From the NCBI GenBank assembly GCA_017437145.1, contig JAFSBT010000004.1, positions 62,001-126,000 on the forward strand: a stretch of 64,000 bases of DNA. Reading direction: 5' to 3'. Position numbers and translations under genes: made by a program. Below the pieces are notes generated by a model. It was not told where the DNA came from. It ran no database searches and saw nothing but the letters and a program-made list of their open reading frames with translations. Positions 16,006 to 24,728 of the stretch are shown piece by piece. How positions within the stretch are numbered: the first letter of the stretch is position 1; each line of letters begins with the position of its first letter. Origin of the DNA: Clostridia bacterium (GTDB taxonomy: Bacteria; Bacillota; Clostridia; TANB77; CAG-508).

Positions 16006-16578
16006 TTATTCTCCAAATAAATTAATACTTTTTTCAATTATTTCTTTTTGATCCTTAAAATTATCTTTTGTTACCGGTATTCTCCCAACCATTTCAGTTC
16101 CCAAAAAATAATTTAATGTATCAAATGCTTTTAAGGTTTCTTCTGTTCCACTACCACTTCCACCTGCACACGCAATACAAATTATCTTCTTTTTCTTTAT
16201 CTTTGAATTATTATTAAAAGCATCACATCTTTTTAATCTATCAAAAAAAGTTTTCGCTGACTCACTCATTTCATGAAAATACACTGGTGTGATAAATACA
16301 TAAGAATCAAACTCTTCCATATATTTATATATTTCATTAAAATCATCTTTTTGTATACAAATGTGTTCCTCTGCACAAATACCCCAACCTCTTTTTCCAC
16401 AAGCAATACATTTTTTAATACTCTTCTTGTTTATACATATATGTTCAACTTCATGTTCTAATAAACTTAATTGTTTTTCGCATTCTTCAACGCAAGAAAA
16501 AGTAAGTCCAATTTTGTTTGGTATAAAACTTTCTTCATTTACTAAATTATTGCTAAAACTTAAAATTAAAACTTTCAT
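16006..16578 (-). CDS. Flavodoxin-fold NAD(P)H:FMN oxidoreductase / iron-sulfur flavoprotein-like
   Basis: 190 residues. It begins with a beta strand, MKVLILSFSNN. The cysteine set CIACGKRGWGIC plus HICIQKDDF (about 57-80) is found in iron-sulfur flavoprotein-type reductases. FITPVYFHEMSESAKTFFDR is the FMN-binding and dimer segment, and CIACAGGSGSGTEETLKAFD is the second flavin loop. It is a probable FMN-dependent reductase. The gene is eight bases downstream of the SDR and belongs to the same operon, suggesting a redox step in a shared pathway. Confidence 0.8.
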   Translation of the reverse strand: MKVLILSFSNNLVNEESFIPNKIGLTFSCVEECEKQLSLLEHEVEHICINKKSIKKCIACGKRGWGICAEEHICIQKDDFNEIYKYMEEFDSYVFITPVYFHEMSESAKTFFDRLKRCDAFNNNSKIKKKKIICIACAGGSGSGTEETLKAFDTLNYFLGTEMVGRIPVTKDNFKDQKEIIEKSINLFGE

Positions 16579-16587
16579 TTTTCTCTC

Positions 16588-17352
16588 CTATATACTTTTT
16601 CCACCGTCTACAAGATATTTTGCTCCTGTTGTCCACAAAGATTTGTCTGATAATAGAAATTCTATTGTTGGTGCAATATCCTTCTTAGCATCTCCTATTC
16701 TACCTAATGGATATAATGGTGGTTTTGATTCAGACCATTTATCATATCCTTCTTGTGTATAATCACCACTTGCAACATAAATATTAGTATATACTGCTGC
16801 CGGATTCACACTATTAACTCTTATATTATACTTGCCAAGCTCTTGCCCCATAAATTTAGTTAACATATCCAATCCTGCTTTTGCTGTGCAGTATGCTATA
16901 GAACCTCCTGCTCTTTCTGATGACATTGAAGAAATATTAACTACTGACGCATTTGTTCCATTTTTTAATAAGGGTAATAATGTTTTAGTTAATAAAAATA
17001 TGCTTGTTAAATTAACATTTATTGAATTGTTCCATTCTTCTAATGTTTGCTCTTCTAATCCACCTAATTTAATAATTCCTGCTGAATTTACTAATCCATC
17101 TAATCTACCATATTTTTTATCTATTTCTTCATAAAGTTTTATGCAATCTTCCTCTTTGCTAACATCTCCTTGAAGAAATAAAACTTTATTAGCATTTTCT
17201 CCTAATTTTTCTTTTGCTAAAGCAATATTTTTCTCTCCTCTTGAAAAAGAAACAATTTCATAATTTCCTTGTTCTAATAGATATTGAACTGTTCCAAATC
17301 CAATACCACTTGCTCCACCTGTTACTAAAACGATTTTATTTTCTAAATTCAT
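16588..17352 (-). CDS. Short-chain dehydrogenase/reductase (SDR)
   Basis: 254 residues from the ATG at 17352, which has TAGGAGG seven bases upstream; the longer frame to 17412 overlaps the previous gene and has no site. Classical SDR motifs are present: the cofactor loop TGGASGIG (about 12-19), NSAG (about 88), catalytic Ser in NISSMSS (about 138), and Tyr/Lys in YCTAKAG (about 153-157). It is a NAD(P)-dependent alcohol/ketone oxidoreductase of unknown substrate, central to the six-gene operon. Confidence 0.9.
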   Translation of the reverse strand: MNLENKIVLVTGGASGIGFGTVQYLLEQGNYEIVSFSRGEKNIALAKEKLGENANKVLFLQGDVSKEEDCIKLYEEIDKKYGRLDGLVNSAGIIKLGGLEEQTLEEWNNSINVNLTSIFLLTKTLLPLLKNGTNASVVNISSMSSERAGGSIAYCTAKAGLDMLTKFMGQELGKYNIRVNSVNPAAVYTNIYVASGDYTQEGYDKWSESKPPLYPLGRIGDAKKDIAPTIEFLLSDKSLWTTGAKYLVDGGKSI

Positions 17353-17362
17353 AAATATCCTC

Positions 17363-18268
17363 CTATCTAGTAAATCTCCATTGTTTAAAATATTTACATT
17401 TACCTTCGTCATCTAATGAAATTTGGAAAATTCCATCTATTTCTTGTTTTGTATTTGTAGCAGTCATTGTTCTTGTCATTTGCCAATTTATAATACAAGT
17501 ATTTTGGTCATAAGCAACTACCTCAAATTTATAATCTATATCTTTTTGATTATCTGCAACAACATTCCATAAGTTTGTCACTTCCTCAAAATTAGAACAT
17601 GGTTTATCTATTGGATTTTCATAGTATTCAACATTTTGACTTAATGTTTTTAATGTTCTTTCCCAATCTAAATCCTTCCATGATTCCATAAATTCTTTTG
17701 TCCATTTGTTATACTTATCTAACATTTTATTTCCCCCTTTTTTGTTTAAATCCAACCTAATTATTCCAACAATTGCGCTTACCAAACCTATTATTTCTAT
17801 TATAACGTTTGTTGGTGATAATAATATTGCATAGTATGTAATTGATGCTATTTCTGCTATTACAGATAATTTTCTTATTGTTGATGCCTTTTCTTGCATA
17901 AAAGTAAATACAAGAAGTGCACCTAACATGATACTAAATAAATTATATAAATTCTTCCAATAAATAATATTTAATATTACTAATAATATCACTATTAATA
18001 ATGATGCAATATATTTAACTATCTTTTTAGTATCAGGTTTATAAGCAAAATATAAAGACACCAAATTTCTTATAACTCCTGCTCCACAAAAAATAATTGC
18101 AGAAATATTACCTAAAAAGCATAGTCCAGTGAAAACAAAACCTGTTGCGAAGTTTCTTAGTAGTAATAATTTTTTTGTACTCTTTTGTTGGAAAGAAAAT
18201 ACTACAAAAATTAATCCAATGAATGCAAATATTTGATTAGCAATCCATTGCCAAGTTATACTCATCAT
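17363..18268 (-). CDS. YgjV-like membrane protein fused to an NTF2/SnoaL-like domain
   Basis: 301 residues. The N-terminal ~175 residues are a YgjV-type membrane domain with about six helices (IANQIFAFIGLIFVVFSFQQ at the start, AIVGIIRL at the end). The C-terminal ~120 residues (MLDKYNKWTKEFMESWKDLD, then WERTLKTLSQNVEYYENP onward) form an NTF2/SnoaL-like cone fold, often an enzyme or binding domain for small molecules. An internal ATG at 17725 has AAAGGGGG seven bases upstream, so the NTF2-like part (17363-17725, 120 aa) may also be made alone. The start overlaps the amidohydrolase stop by four bases. Confidence 0.75.
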   Translation of the reverse strand: MMSITWQWIANQIFAFIGLIFVVFSFQQKSTKKLLLLRNFATGFVFTGLCFLGNISAIIFCGAGVIRNLVSLYFAYKPDTKKIVKYIASLLIVILLVILNIIYWKNLYNLFSIMLGALLVFTFMQEKASTIRKLSVIAEIASITYYAILLSPTNVIIEIIGLVSAIVGIIRLDLNKKGGNKMLDKYNKWTKEFMESWKDLDWERTLKTLSQNVEYYENPIDKPCSNFEEVTNLWNVVADNQKDIDYKFEVVAYDQNTCIINWQMTRTMTATNTKQEIDGIFQISLDDEGKCKYFKQWRFTR

Positions 18269-19083
18269 TTTCCCTCCTCACCCAATTTTCTATATGCCTC
18301 AAATATATTTGTGCATAAAATTTTTTCTTTTTCTATTTCGCTTAGCTCTAATCCTTCAACTATTTTAATATAGTCTGATACATCTGAAAATCCTAAATCA
18401 ATTGCAAAAAAGTCTGTTCCATACATTAACTTGTTTTTTAAATTAGGATATTTTCTTAAATACTTATTTAGAATATTAATAAGTTCTTTAACTTGTTTAT
18501 CTCGTTCTTCCCTATCAATTGCATCTAAGCATCCACTTATACATGTAAAGACATTCTCATATCTCTCACATAATTCAAATATATTATCAAAATCCGGCCA
18601 GTTTAAATGACTTCCTATGAAATTAACTTCTTTAAAATTTACGGCTAAATCTTCAATATATTTAGCATCTGCATAATTATCATTAGTTTGTGAATCACTA
18701 TTTGGATCGTATGTTTCACCACAATGGAATACCATAGATACTCCATATTTTTTTGCTAATTGAGTTACTTTTACTATTCTTTCATCATTAGCAAAAAAAG
18801 ATTGATATCCTAAATATATTTTTATAGCTATAATTCTTTCATTATTTTTTAAATTTTCTTCTACTCTTATTAATTCTTCATCTAGTTTATATAAATCCAC
18901 AGATTCTGTAAGGAACATATCCTCTTCGTCTTTAAAAGTGTCAAAGCTATATGGTTTTACTAAACCAGAATTATTAGTTGACCTAATATTTAAAAACTTA
19001 GTAGCATTTGCTGTTTTTTTATATAATTCAAAATCTTCTTTATCCACGAAGTGACAATGACAATCAAAAATTTCTTTTTCCAA
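18265..19083 (-). CDS. Amidohydrolase-family (TIM-barrel metal hydrolase) protein
   Basis: 272 residues starting with TTG at 19083, seven bases after GGAGG. Metal-site motifs appear in order: DCHCH (HxH, about 7-11), VFHCGE (about 121), GSHLNWP (about 158) and GTDFF (about 220). These fit the amidohydrolase_2 family of hydrolases and decarboxylases. The substrate is unknown. It couples to the downstream YgjV-NTF2 gene by ATGA overlap, and upstream is a cupin, so it is part of the same catabolic or tailoring operon. Confidence 0.85.
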   Translation of the reverse strand: MEKEIFDCHCHFVDKEDFELYKKTANATKFLNIRSTNNSGLVKPYSFDTFKDEEDMFLTESVDLYKLDEELIRVEENLKNNERIIAIKIYLGYQSFFANDERIVKVTQLAKKYGVSMVFHCGETYDPNSDSQTNDNYADAKYIEDLAVNFKEVNFIGSHLNWPDFDNIFELCERYENVFTCISGCLDAIDREERDKQVKELINILNKYLRKYPNLKNKLMYGTDFFAIDLGFSDVSDYIKIVEGLELSEIEKEKILCTNIFEAYRKLGEEGK

Positions 19084-19125
19084 TATTTTTCCTCCGGTTT
19101 ATTCAAATTTTATTAATTTCATAAA

Positions 19126-19500
19126 CTACTCTTTCACATCACAAAATACCGTATTATTTATTTCAAAAGCAGGCGCACATACTACAATAGCTTCAACCTC
19201 TTCATTTTCTGCAAATAATTGATGAATATCCATTGGGTTAATTAATACCGCATCTCCGCTTTTTACTATATACTCTTTTTCATTAATAACCATTCTTCCT
19301 GTACCTCTAATAAAGTAATATGTTTCTTCCGCAATTGGATGATAATGTTTATTTGTAGAAAAACCTTTTTTTACAACTACATGACCTAAACTATGATGTT
19401 CTGAATTTCCTAATTTTTCTCCTCTTCCTATCATTTCGTAAAATAATTCACCCTCTGCATTATTAATTGGTGAAACATCTTCTTTTCTTACAATCTTCAT
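19126..19500 (-). CDS. Cupin-domain protein
   Basis: 124 residues, a single small beta barrel. Cupin motif 1 is STNKHYHPIAEETYYFIRGTG (H, H, E ligands) and motif 2 is GDAVLINPMDIHQL (H ligand), so a metal site is complete. Small cupins of this kind act as sugar/ketone isomerases, dioxygenases or binding proteins. It is the first gene of the 15.6-19.5 kb operon, with GGAGG before its ATG. Confidence 0.85.
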   Translation of the reverse strand: MKIVRKEDVSPINNAEGELFYEMIGRGEKLGNSEHHSLGHVVVKKGFSTNKHYHPIAEETYYFIRGTGRMVINEKEYIVKSGDAVLINPMDIHQLFAENEEVEAIVVCAPAFEINNTVFCDVKE

Positions 19501-19579
19501 AATATGTCCTCCAAAAAGTTAATAATTATTTTTCAAGACCATTTTAACATATTTTTCTTGTTTTGTATATGTTTTAGTA

Positions 19580-19614
19580 TGTCAAAATGCCCCGGCCCTT
19601 TGACACTTTGACAC
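19580..19614 (+). repeat. Island repeat family A, copy 3
   Basis: TGTCAAAATGCCCCGGCCC then TTTGACAC and a repeated TTTGACAC. It lies between the cupin operon and the XRE/zinc-ribbon gene. Confidence 0.85.
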
Positions 19615-19659
19615 AAAAATTGCACTTTGATTTGTTTTAATTTTAATAATTTGTTTTTG

Positions 19660-20267
19660 TTATTTAGACATCACCTTTTTTGCCCATGTTCTTTTATTGC
19701 ATTTTGGACATTTCATATATCTTGTTCTGCCAATATGTCTTGACCAAAAAACACTTTTGTATGTAGGAACATATTTCTCCCCACATTCTTTGCATTCATA
19801 ATATCCTGCAATTTGTTCAATTTTAAGCATAAATGGTGTCGCAATTAAAAATGGAATTATACTAGTTAAAGTAATTACTGATGCCAACCATTCTTCCATT
19901 TTAACAGCTTCAATTATTATTAAAGAAATAAAAAATGGCAAAAGTCCTAATATACCTATTAAAATTTCTGCATGAAGCAATCTTTTATCATTTTCTTCTT
20001 TCTGTTTTACCATTTCTAATAAATTTTTTTCTGCATTTTCATCATAATTTTTCATATCAATCATCTCCCCACTCAATAATTCATTTACACTTATTTTAAG
20101 TTCCTTGCACAAATCTAACATTATTGAAGAATCAGGCATTCCTTTTCCATTCTCCCATTTAGATATAGCTCTATCTGTTATATTTAATTTTTCTGCTAGT
20201 TGCATTTGAGTTAAATTGTTTTTTTTCTACACTCAGCTATAAATTTTTCGATTTTAATCTGATCCAT
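19660..20267 (-). pseudogene. XRE regulator with two membrane helices and a zinc ribbon, broken by a one-base deletion in an A-run
   Basis: The start is the ATG at 20267 after AAGGAG. The frame reads MDQIKIEKFIAECRKKTI and stops. With nine instead of eight A in the run at 20219-20226 it continues CRKKNNLTQMQLAEKLNITD without interruption into the open 181-codon frame. The HTH (residues ~10-65) is followed by two membrane helices (~105-150) and a C-terminal CKECG...CPKCN ribbon. It is probably a membrane-bound regulator of the DUF4097 gene next to it. The break is a poly-A phase-variation site or a sequence error. Confidence 0.75.
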
Positions 20268-20389
20268 ATTTCTACTCCTTTAAATTAAGTATAAACTAAT
20301 TTTAAAGAAAATCTACAAACTAATCGTTGAGTGGGGTGTTTTTTTACTTTAACGATTATTTGAGTAATTAATTTGTTCCAAAATTAACT

Positions 20390-21352
20390 TTACTCTACCG
20401 TTATTTTAATATCTCCTGTGTCTGTGATAATTTCGCATTTCTCATTTGCAATTACTTTCGGAACATCAATTCTACCAATACCGGTTTCAGTAAAAACAAC
20501 TTTATCTGTAAGTAAACTTCCTACAACATCTCCTGTATCTGTTTTAATAAATATATCACTAGCATCACAATTTTCAAAATTTACATCTCCTGTGCCTCTC
20601 TCAATCGAAAATTTTTCTGTTGCAATTACTTTTTTCATAAATATATCCCCCGTACTTCCGCTTGATAGAAGATTTTTACAATTGCTATTAACTATATTTG
20701 TCTTTCCTGTAGAAACATTAATTTCAATATCTTCAGAACAAATTACATCCACTATATCTATTTGACCTGTTGAAGTAGAAAGTTCAAGCATACTAGCAAT
20801 TATATTTTCAACATAAATATCGCCTGTACTAGTCTTTACTTTTATATTTTCATATACAGGAGCATAATTTATTATATCTCCTGTATCCACTAAAATATCT
20901 ATACTTGAAAATTTGAAATCTTTTGGTATTTTTACATCTCCTGTACTGGTTCTTATTAAAAGTTCACCATATTCACTTTCAGGAAGATATATAGTTATTT
21001 TAGGTGTATTGAAATTTATACCTATGTATTCATACCATTTTCTCGTATCAACGACCTCAATTACAAGGGTATTATCTTTCACTTCAACTGAGTGATTTAC
21101 ATTTTTTTGTTCGTTACAAACAACCAAATTATTTAAATTTTCAGAAAGTATAAATTCAATATCTGCAGTATTAGTCTTAATTTTTATATCCTTAAACTCA
21201 TCATTAATTTCGTATTTATTAGTTTCAAATATATTTGTTGATAATTTTGTAAAATCCCAATTTAATTTATTCATAACTACACAAAAAATCATACAACTAA
21301 TCAATATTAGAAAGCTTGGTATAATAATCCATAATTTTGTTTTTTTGCTCAT
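20390..21352 (-). CDS. DUF4097-family exported beta-helix protein
   Basis: 320 residues. A short cytoplasmic start is followed by one membrane helix (about 8-28). The rest is a right-handed beta-helix built on repeats of S/D-TGDI/V every ~20 residues (TSTGDVKI, VDTGDII, TSTGDIYV, GSTGDIF, GTGDVNF, DTGDVVG, DTGDIKI). Such proteins are usually next to XRE or PadR/DUF1700 regulators and are thought to be surface or membrane-stress factors. The broken XRE gene 120 bases downstream on the same strand fits that pattern. Confidence 0.85.
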   Translation of the reverse strand: MSKKTKLWIIIPSFLILISCMIFCVVMNKLNWDFTKLSTNIFETNKYEINDEFKDIKIKTNTADIEFILSENLNNLVVCNEQKNVNHSVEVKDNTLVIEVVDTRKWYEYIGINFNTPKITIYLPESEYGELLIRTSTGDVKIPKDFKFSSIDILVDTGDIINYAPVYENIKVKTSTGDIYVENIIASMLELSTSTGQIDIVDVICSEDIEINVSTGKTNIVNSNCKNLLSSGSTGDIFMKKVIATEKFSIERGTGDVNFENCDASDIFIKTDTGDVVGSLLTDKVVFTETGIGRIDVPKVIANEKCEIITDTGDIKITVE

Positions 21353-21481
21353 ATACTCCCCCTCTTTTTGGAAAATAATTTTTAATTTATTATTTAATCA
21401 ATAAATGGTTCAATATATTTTTGTATAAATTGAACTTGAACAAATACTAATGGTTTAAATGTACCGGTTTGACTTTGTAAA

Positions 21482-21838
21482 TTATCTTTTTAGTTCTCCA
21501 TTATTAAATTTATTATCATAATCTCTTATTTCTTCTTTATCTAGCATAGGTGTACTACTTACACCTTGTTTTATTATTTCCTTATCACGATATGTAAATG
21601 CGAAAATAACATTAGGCTCGCTTTTAAATTCTACAAAGATTCTCCATTCATTATAAGATAGCAATTTATTTAAAAATGAATGTTCTATTTCAATATTTGT
21701 AATATCTTCTTCCATATATCCTTTTGTTTCCAAATAATCGTAAGTTTTATTTCTTATAATATTTCCAAATATTACTTTATAAGATAATATCATTGCTATA
21801 ATTATAAATATTATAAATACAATATATTTCTTTTTCAT
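21482..21838 (-). CDS. DUF3139-like small membrane-anchored protein
   Basis: 118 residues. One membrane helix (about 4-24) is followed by a soluble domain with GYMEEDITNIEIEHSFLNKL, then EWRIFVEFKSEPNVIFAFTY. This pattern (Lys-Gly-Tyr, Asp-Ile, Glu-Trp-x-Val-x-Val-x-Phe) resembles DUF3139, seen in Firmicutes accessory regions. The function of that family is unknown. It is flanked by non-coding DNA and separate from the DUF4097 gene. Confidence 0.65.
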   Translation of the reverse strand: MKKKYIVFIIFIIIAMILSYKVIFGNIIRNKTYDYLETKGYMEEDITNIEIEHSFLNKLLSYNEWRIFVEFKSEPNVIFAFTYRDKEIIKQGVSSTPMLDKEEIRDYDNKFNNGELKR

Positions 21839-21928
21839 AAAATCAACTCACTTTCAAATTGCTATTTTTATCCCCTTCATTGTACCACAAATGTCAATAG
21901 GTCCAGGACAGTTGCTACTATGTAAAAT

Positions 21929-21957
21929 TAGACAAAGTATAAATAATATGATATAAT
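21929..21957 (+). promoter_or_regulatory. Promoter of the 63-aa gene
   Basis: TAGACA (21929-21934), 17 bases, TATAAT (21952-21957). The leader starts with an eight-base inverted repeat GTAAACAC/GTGTTTAC (about 21963-21994), which could be an operator or leader hairpin. Confidence 0.65.
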
Positions 21958-22042
21958 TTAAAAGTAAACACATTTTGTTTTCCCTCGTGTTTACACATAT
22001 TAACTTACCCATAATAAAAAAATTTTTTGGAGGTTTTACACA

Positions 22043-22234
22043 ATGAAGAAAGAAAAAAAGTATGAGGCCACTATTGCCTCTAGAGACAGGAACACAGGTA
22101 CTGTTACAACCATTTCCTTTTTTGCTCGCAATAAAAAAGATGCAAAAAAAATTGCGAACGAAAAATGTGATTCTATGGAATTCCTGTACTGTCCGGACAT
22201 TTTTTTCGTCTCCGATGTTCATAAAGTTAAATGA
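22043..22234 (+). CDS. Small conserved-looking hypothetical protein, 63 aa
   Basis: The ATG at 22043 follows TTTGGAGG, a consensus promoter lies 85 bases upstream, and a strong terminator follows seven bases after the stop, so this is a convincing single-gene unit. The protein (MKKEKKYEATIASRDRNTGT, then VTTISFFARNKKDAKKIANE) is basic with no membrane segment. It looks like a compact beta-beta-alpha unit with a Cys pair (EKCDSMEFLYC). I do not recognise it. It runs against all of its neighbours. Confidence 0.7.
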   Translation: MKKEKKYEATIASRDRNTGTVTTISFFARNKKDAKKIANEKCDSMEFLYCPDIFFVSDVHKVK

Positions 22235-22240
22235 ATATCA

Positions 22241-22275
22241 AAAAGGGGATGAGCTTAACCGCTCGTCCCCTTTTT
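22241..22275 (+). terminator. Terminator of the 63-aa gene
   Basis: AAAAGGGGATGAGC pairs with GCTCGTCCCCTTTT (one G-U), followed by a T-run. Confidence 0.9.
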
Positions 22276-22284
22276 TTTACTTAA

Positions 22285-22311
22285 TGTCGAAATGCTCCAT
22301 ACCTATTGACA
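22285..22311 (+). repeat. Island repeat family A, copy 4 (diverged)
   Basis: TGTCGAAATGCTCC followed by ATACCTATTGACA. It keeps both inverted ends but has a degraded GC core. Confidence 0.65.
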
Positions 22312-22755
22312 TTACTTTATTTTAAAAATACTTTTTAGCTTGTCTAATATCCTTTGTATAAAACTTCTTTCTTTGCATTCTACTAATTCTTGAGTTTCTT
22401 CTTTAATTTGTTCATTTCTTTTATTTTTGAACAAATTATCGGTATTATATTTTTCTTGAATGTCTTTTTCATACTTTTCGTTATTAGATAAGTATTGCAT
22501 ATATAAATCATTTTTAACTTTTTTATTAGGGCACCAATATTGATAATTAAGTATAGCAATTAAAACCATAGCATTTTTACTTAAGTAATTTTTATCTATT
22601 GGATTTGATTTATTAATATTAACTTCATAATTATCAAGTTTTTCAGTTTCAAACAGTTTTAAGATTTTCTTAGGAATTTTTTCAACATATTCCACAGGCA
22701 TATTCTGTAAAACTGTATATACTTCTGAATAAGCTTGTCTAGTTTCAAAAGTCAT
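22312..22755 (-). CDS. Unknown protein, paralogue of the 47109-47543 product
   Basis: 147 residues. It shares layout with the 144-residue protein at 47.1 kb. An N-terminal YSEVYTVLQNMPVEYVEKIP block corresponds to YSEAMVEAIYILKNSSEDVI and KIPLNVIKFL. A middle LIAILNYQYWCP corresponds to ILAAIYRDYLCTAEEK. A charged helix follows, and the tail is nearly the same (RSFIQRILDKLKSIFKIK against KSFISKIINKIKNLFRK). The tail is a basic amphipathic helix that could lie on a membrane. It is the last gene of the metallopeptidase operon. Function unknown. Confidence 0.6.
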   Translation of the reverse strand: MTFETRQAYSEVYTVLQNMPVEYVEKIPKKILKLFETEKLDNYEVNINKSNPIDKNYLSKNAMVLIAILNYQYWCPNKKVKNDLYMQYLSNNEKYEKDIQEKYNTDNLFKNKRNEQIKEETQELVECKERSFIQRILDKLKSIFKIK

Positions 22756-22761
22756 TTGATT

Positions 22762-22983
22762 TCAACCTTTCTTTATAATACTTTTTGCTTCGAATGGTAA
22801 TTCTAAACTGTACTTTTTATTTATTTGATTAATTATTTCTTCATCTATTACAATTTTATTGTTAATTACAAATACCTTTTTATCTTCTTCATTTAAACAC
22901 ATAGTTATCTTTTCATATTCAGAATCATCAAATTCCAATAACACTAATAATTCTTTATTATCTATATTAATTTTATTTGCCAT
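22762..22983 (-). CDS. Small acidic hypothetical protein, 73 aa
   Basis: 73 residues, mixed alpha/beta (LLVLLEFDDSEYEKITMCLN, EDKKVFVINNKIVIDEEIIN). It overlaps the preceding reading frame by 11 bases and is seven bases from the 147-residue paralogue gene, so it is firmly inside the operon. No family recognised. Confidence 0.55.
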   Translation of the reverse strand: MANKINIDNKELLVLLEFDDSEYEKITMCLNEEDKKVFVINNKIVIDEEIINQINKKYSLELPFEAKSIIKKG

Positions 22984-23185
22984 CGATATCTTCTCCTGTT
23001 AAATTTTGTTCTGTTTTAGGAGTTACACCCCCTAATGCTATGTGCGTACTATCAGCTAATTGCATCATTTCTTTTATTGATACATCTGCAGTTTGGTTCT
23101 GTAATTGAATGTCCAATTCAGACATATCATCTGTAAGTCTACGTTCTTCTCCGAATTGGCTCTTCCTGTAGCATTCCATTAGCAC
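22973..23185 (-). other. Displaced C-terminal tail of the metallopeptidase (frameshift suspected)
   Basis: This 70-codon frame has no ribosome binding site and overlaps the metallopeptidase 3' end. Skipping one base near 23149-23153 (ATTCGGAG) joins them as QEEPIGEERRLTDDMSELDI and continues to GEDIDGK at 22973. The joined protein would be about 585 residues. The alternative is a genuine overlapping small gene. Confidence 0.5.
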
Positions 23186-24728
23186 CGACTGTATAATATT
23201 CCTCTAACTCTTTACCATCTATTATGTATTTCATTCTTATTAAATTATCAAAAATAGTAATTTTACTACTATATTTTTTACCATCTTTTTCCGCTTTTCT
23301 CACTAACTCCTTTAATTGATAACACAATACATCTATTTGAGTTCCTGGTAAAATTTGTCTATCTCTTGTACTTTCTATAAAATCATTTTCAAATGGATTA
23401 AAATCTAGCGTTTCTCCAAATATAGTTTTTTCCCCTTGAATATCAGCAAGAAAATCATCAGTTTTTCCACTAACTCCATAATAATTTCCTACTCTAAAAT
23501 ATTTTGAGTTTTTTAAATTTTCATCTAAATCTTCTAGCGATGAAACTCTATATGGCATACTTAATGTAAATAGTCGTTTTTTTGAAAATAATTCTTCCGA
23601 AATTCTTCCACTTGCAACACATAATTCATATGCTTTGTCCTGCCATCCCCAAGTATATTTTTGCATTAAATATAAATAATGCTCCAACTGTTCTTCTACA
23701 GTTAACTCTTCTAAACCACTTTTTGAAAAAAGAATATTATCAACAATTTCACCTGGCATATATGCTTCTTTATCTTCTCTAATTTGTCGAAGAAGTTCTA
23801 GCTTTCTACTAAAATCAATAGTATCATCATTAACTAATTCTCTAAGTACTTTTTTTGTTATATCTTCCTTTATAGAAGTTGGTATACATTTTTTCATTAT
23901 ATCAATCTTTTTTATCATGTCTGGTTCTCTATCTATAATTGTTTTTACTATTCCTAAAAAAGTCTTGTGTAATTCTTTTGTTATTTCCCTACGTAACATC
24001 AATCCATTTCTATCTAATTCTTTATTTCTATTTAAAATTTCTAATTTATCGGATAATGCTAATATCTTTCTTATATCTTCATTTATTTTAGTTCCTAATT
24101 CTTTTCCATATTTTGAAATAGCTAAATCTTTAAAAATATCATATGGATTTATTTGAAAATATTTTTCTATTTCTTCATCACAATATATTTTTATTAATTC
24201 ATCTTGTCCTAGTATTATACTTAATAGTCTACTAGTATCCTGCTCATTTTCATATCCACTTATTTTTTCCTTTTTCGCAATATTCATGGCCAATATATGT
24301 GTCATTCCTTCAGAAACGCCTGTATTAAACTTTGATTCAAGAACATATGTCTCAGTTTTACTATCATATACGTAAACGCTTAATTGAAATCCAATTTTAC
24401 AATATAGTTTATCACCAACTATTTTTACATTTAATCCTATAACATGTGTGTTCTCATGATTAACCAACATTTTTTGACTATCTTCGTCCAATTTATTAAG
24501 TTTATCTAAATCTAAGTTTAAATTCCCCCACACTCTATCAGTATCTTCTACTCTAAAAAAATGGTATGACCCTTGTCCAAAGCTTTCTGGTTCAAACGTA
24601 ACACCTAATATATTTTTATTAAGTTTTTCCCTAATTCTGTCTGTAGTCATTGCCTGTCTAAACACGTTATTATCCTCAAGCTGTTCCATAAAATATTCAA
24701 TTAGTTCCTCTTTGGTCATTCTTTTCAT
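23139..24728 (-). CDS. Putative zinc metallopeptidase (HEXXH), large protein of unknown family
   Basis: 529 residues. VNHENTHVIG near residue 90 fits the HEXXH zinc motif (H-E-N-T-H). About 45 residues on, GVSEGMTHILAMNI supplies a glutamate that would be the third ligand of a gluzincin. The following GYENEQDTSRLLSIILG and LIKIYC also fit that fold. Residues 200-340 are helical. The C-terminal 150 residues are a different, mixed domain. No signal peptide, so it is probably cytosolic. It is the first gene of an operon with a 73-aa protein and the 147-aa paralogue. A protease-type effector is possible; the function is inferred only. Confidence 0.6.
   Translation of the reverse strand: MKRMTKEELIEYFMEQLEDNNVFRQAMTTDRIREKLNKNILGVTFEPESFGQGSYHFFRVEDTDRVWGNLNLDLDKLNKLDEDSQKMLVNHENTHVIGLNVKIVGDKLYCKIGFQLSVYVYDSKTETYVLESKFNTGVSEGMTHILAMNIAKKEKISGYENEQDTSRLLSIILGQDELIKIYCDEEIEKYFQINPYDIFKDLAISKYGKELGTKINEDIRKILALSDKLEILNRNKELDRNGLMLRREITKELHKTFLGIVKTIIDREPDMIKKIDIMKKCIPTSIKEDITKKVLRELVNDDTIDFSRKLELLRQIREDKEAYMPGEIVDNILFSKSGLEELTVEEQLEHYLYLMQKYTWGWQDKAYELCVASGRISEELFSKKRLFTLSMPYRVSSLEDLDENLKNSKYFRVGNYYGVSGKTDDFLADIQGEKTIFGETLDFNPFENDFIESTRDRQILPGTQIDVLCYQLKELVRKAEKDGKKYSSKITIFDNLIRMKYIIDGKELEEYYTVGANGMLQEEPIRRRT

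Noticed and set aside
21854..22222. Minus-strand 122-codon frame
   Set aside because: Antisense to the 63-aa gene, which has a promoter, ribosome binding site and terminator of its own.
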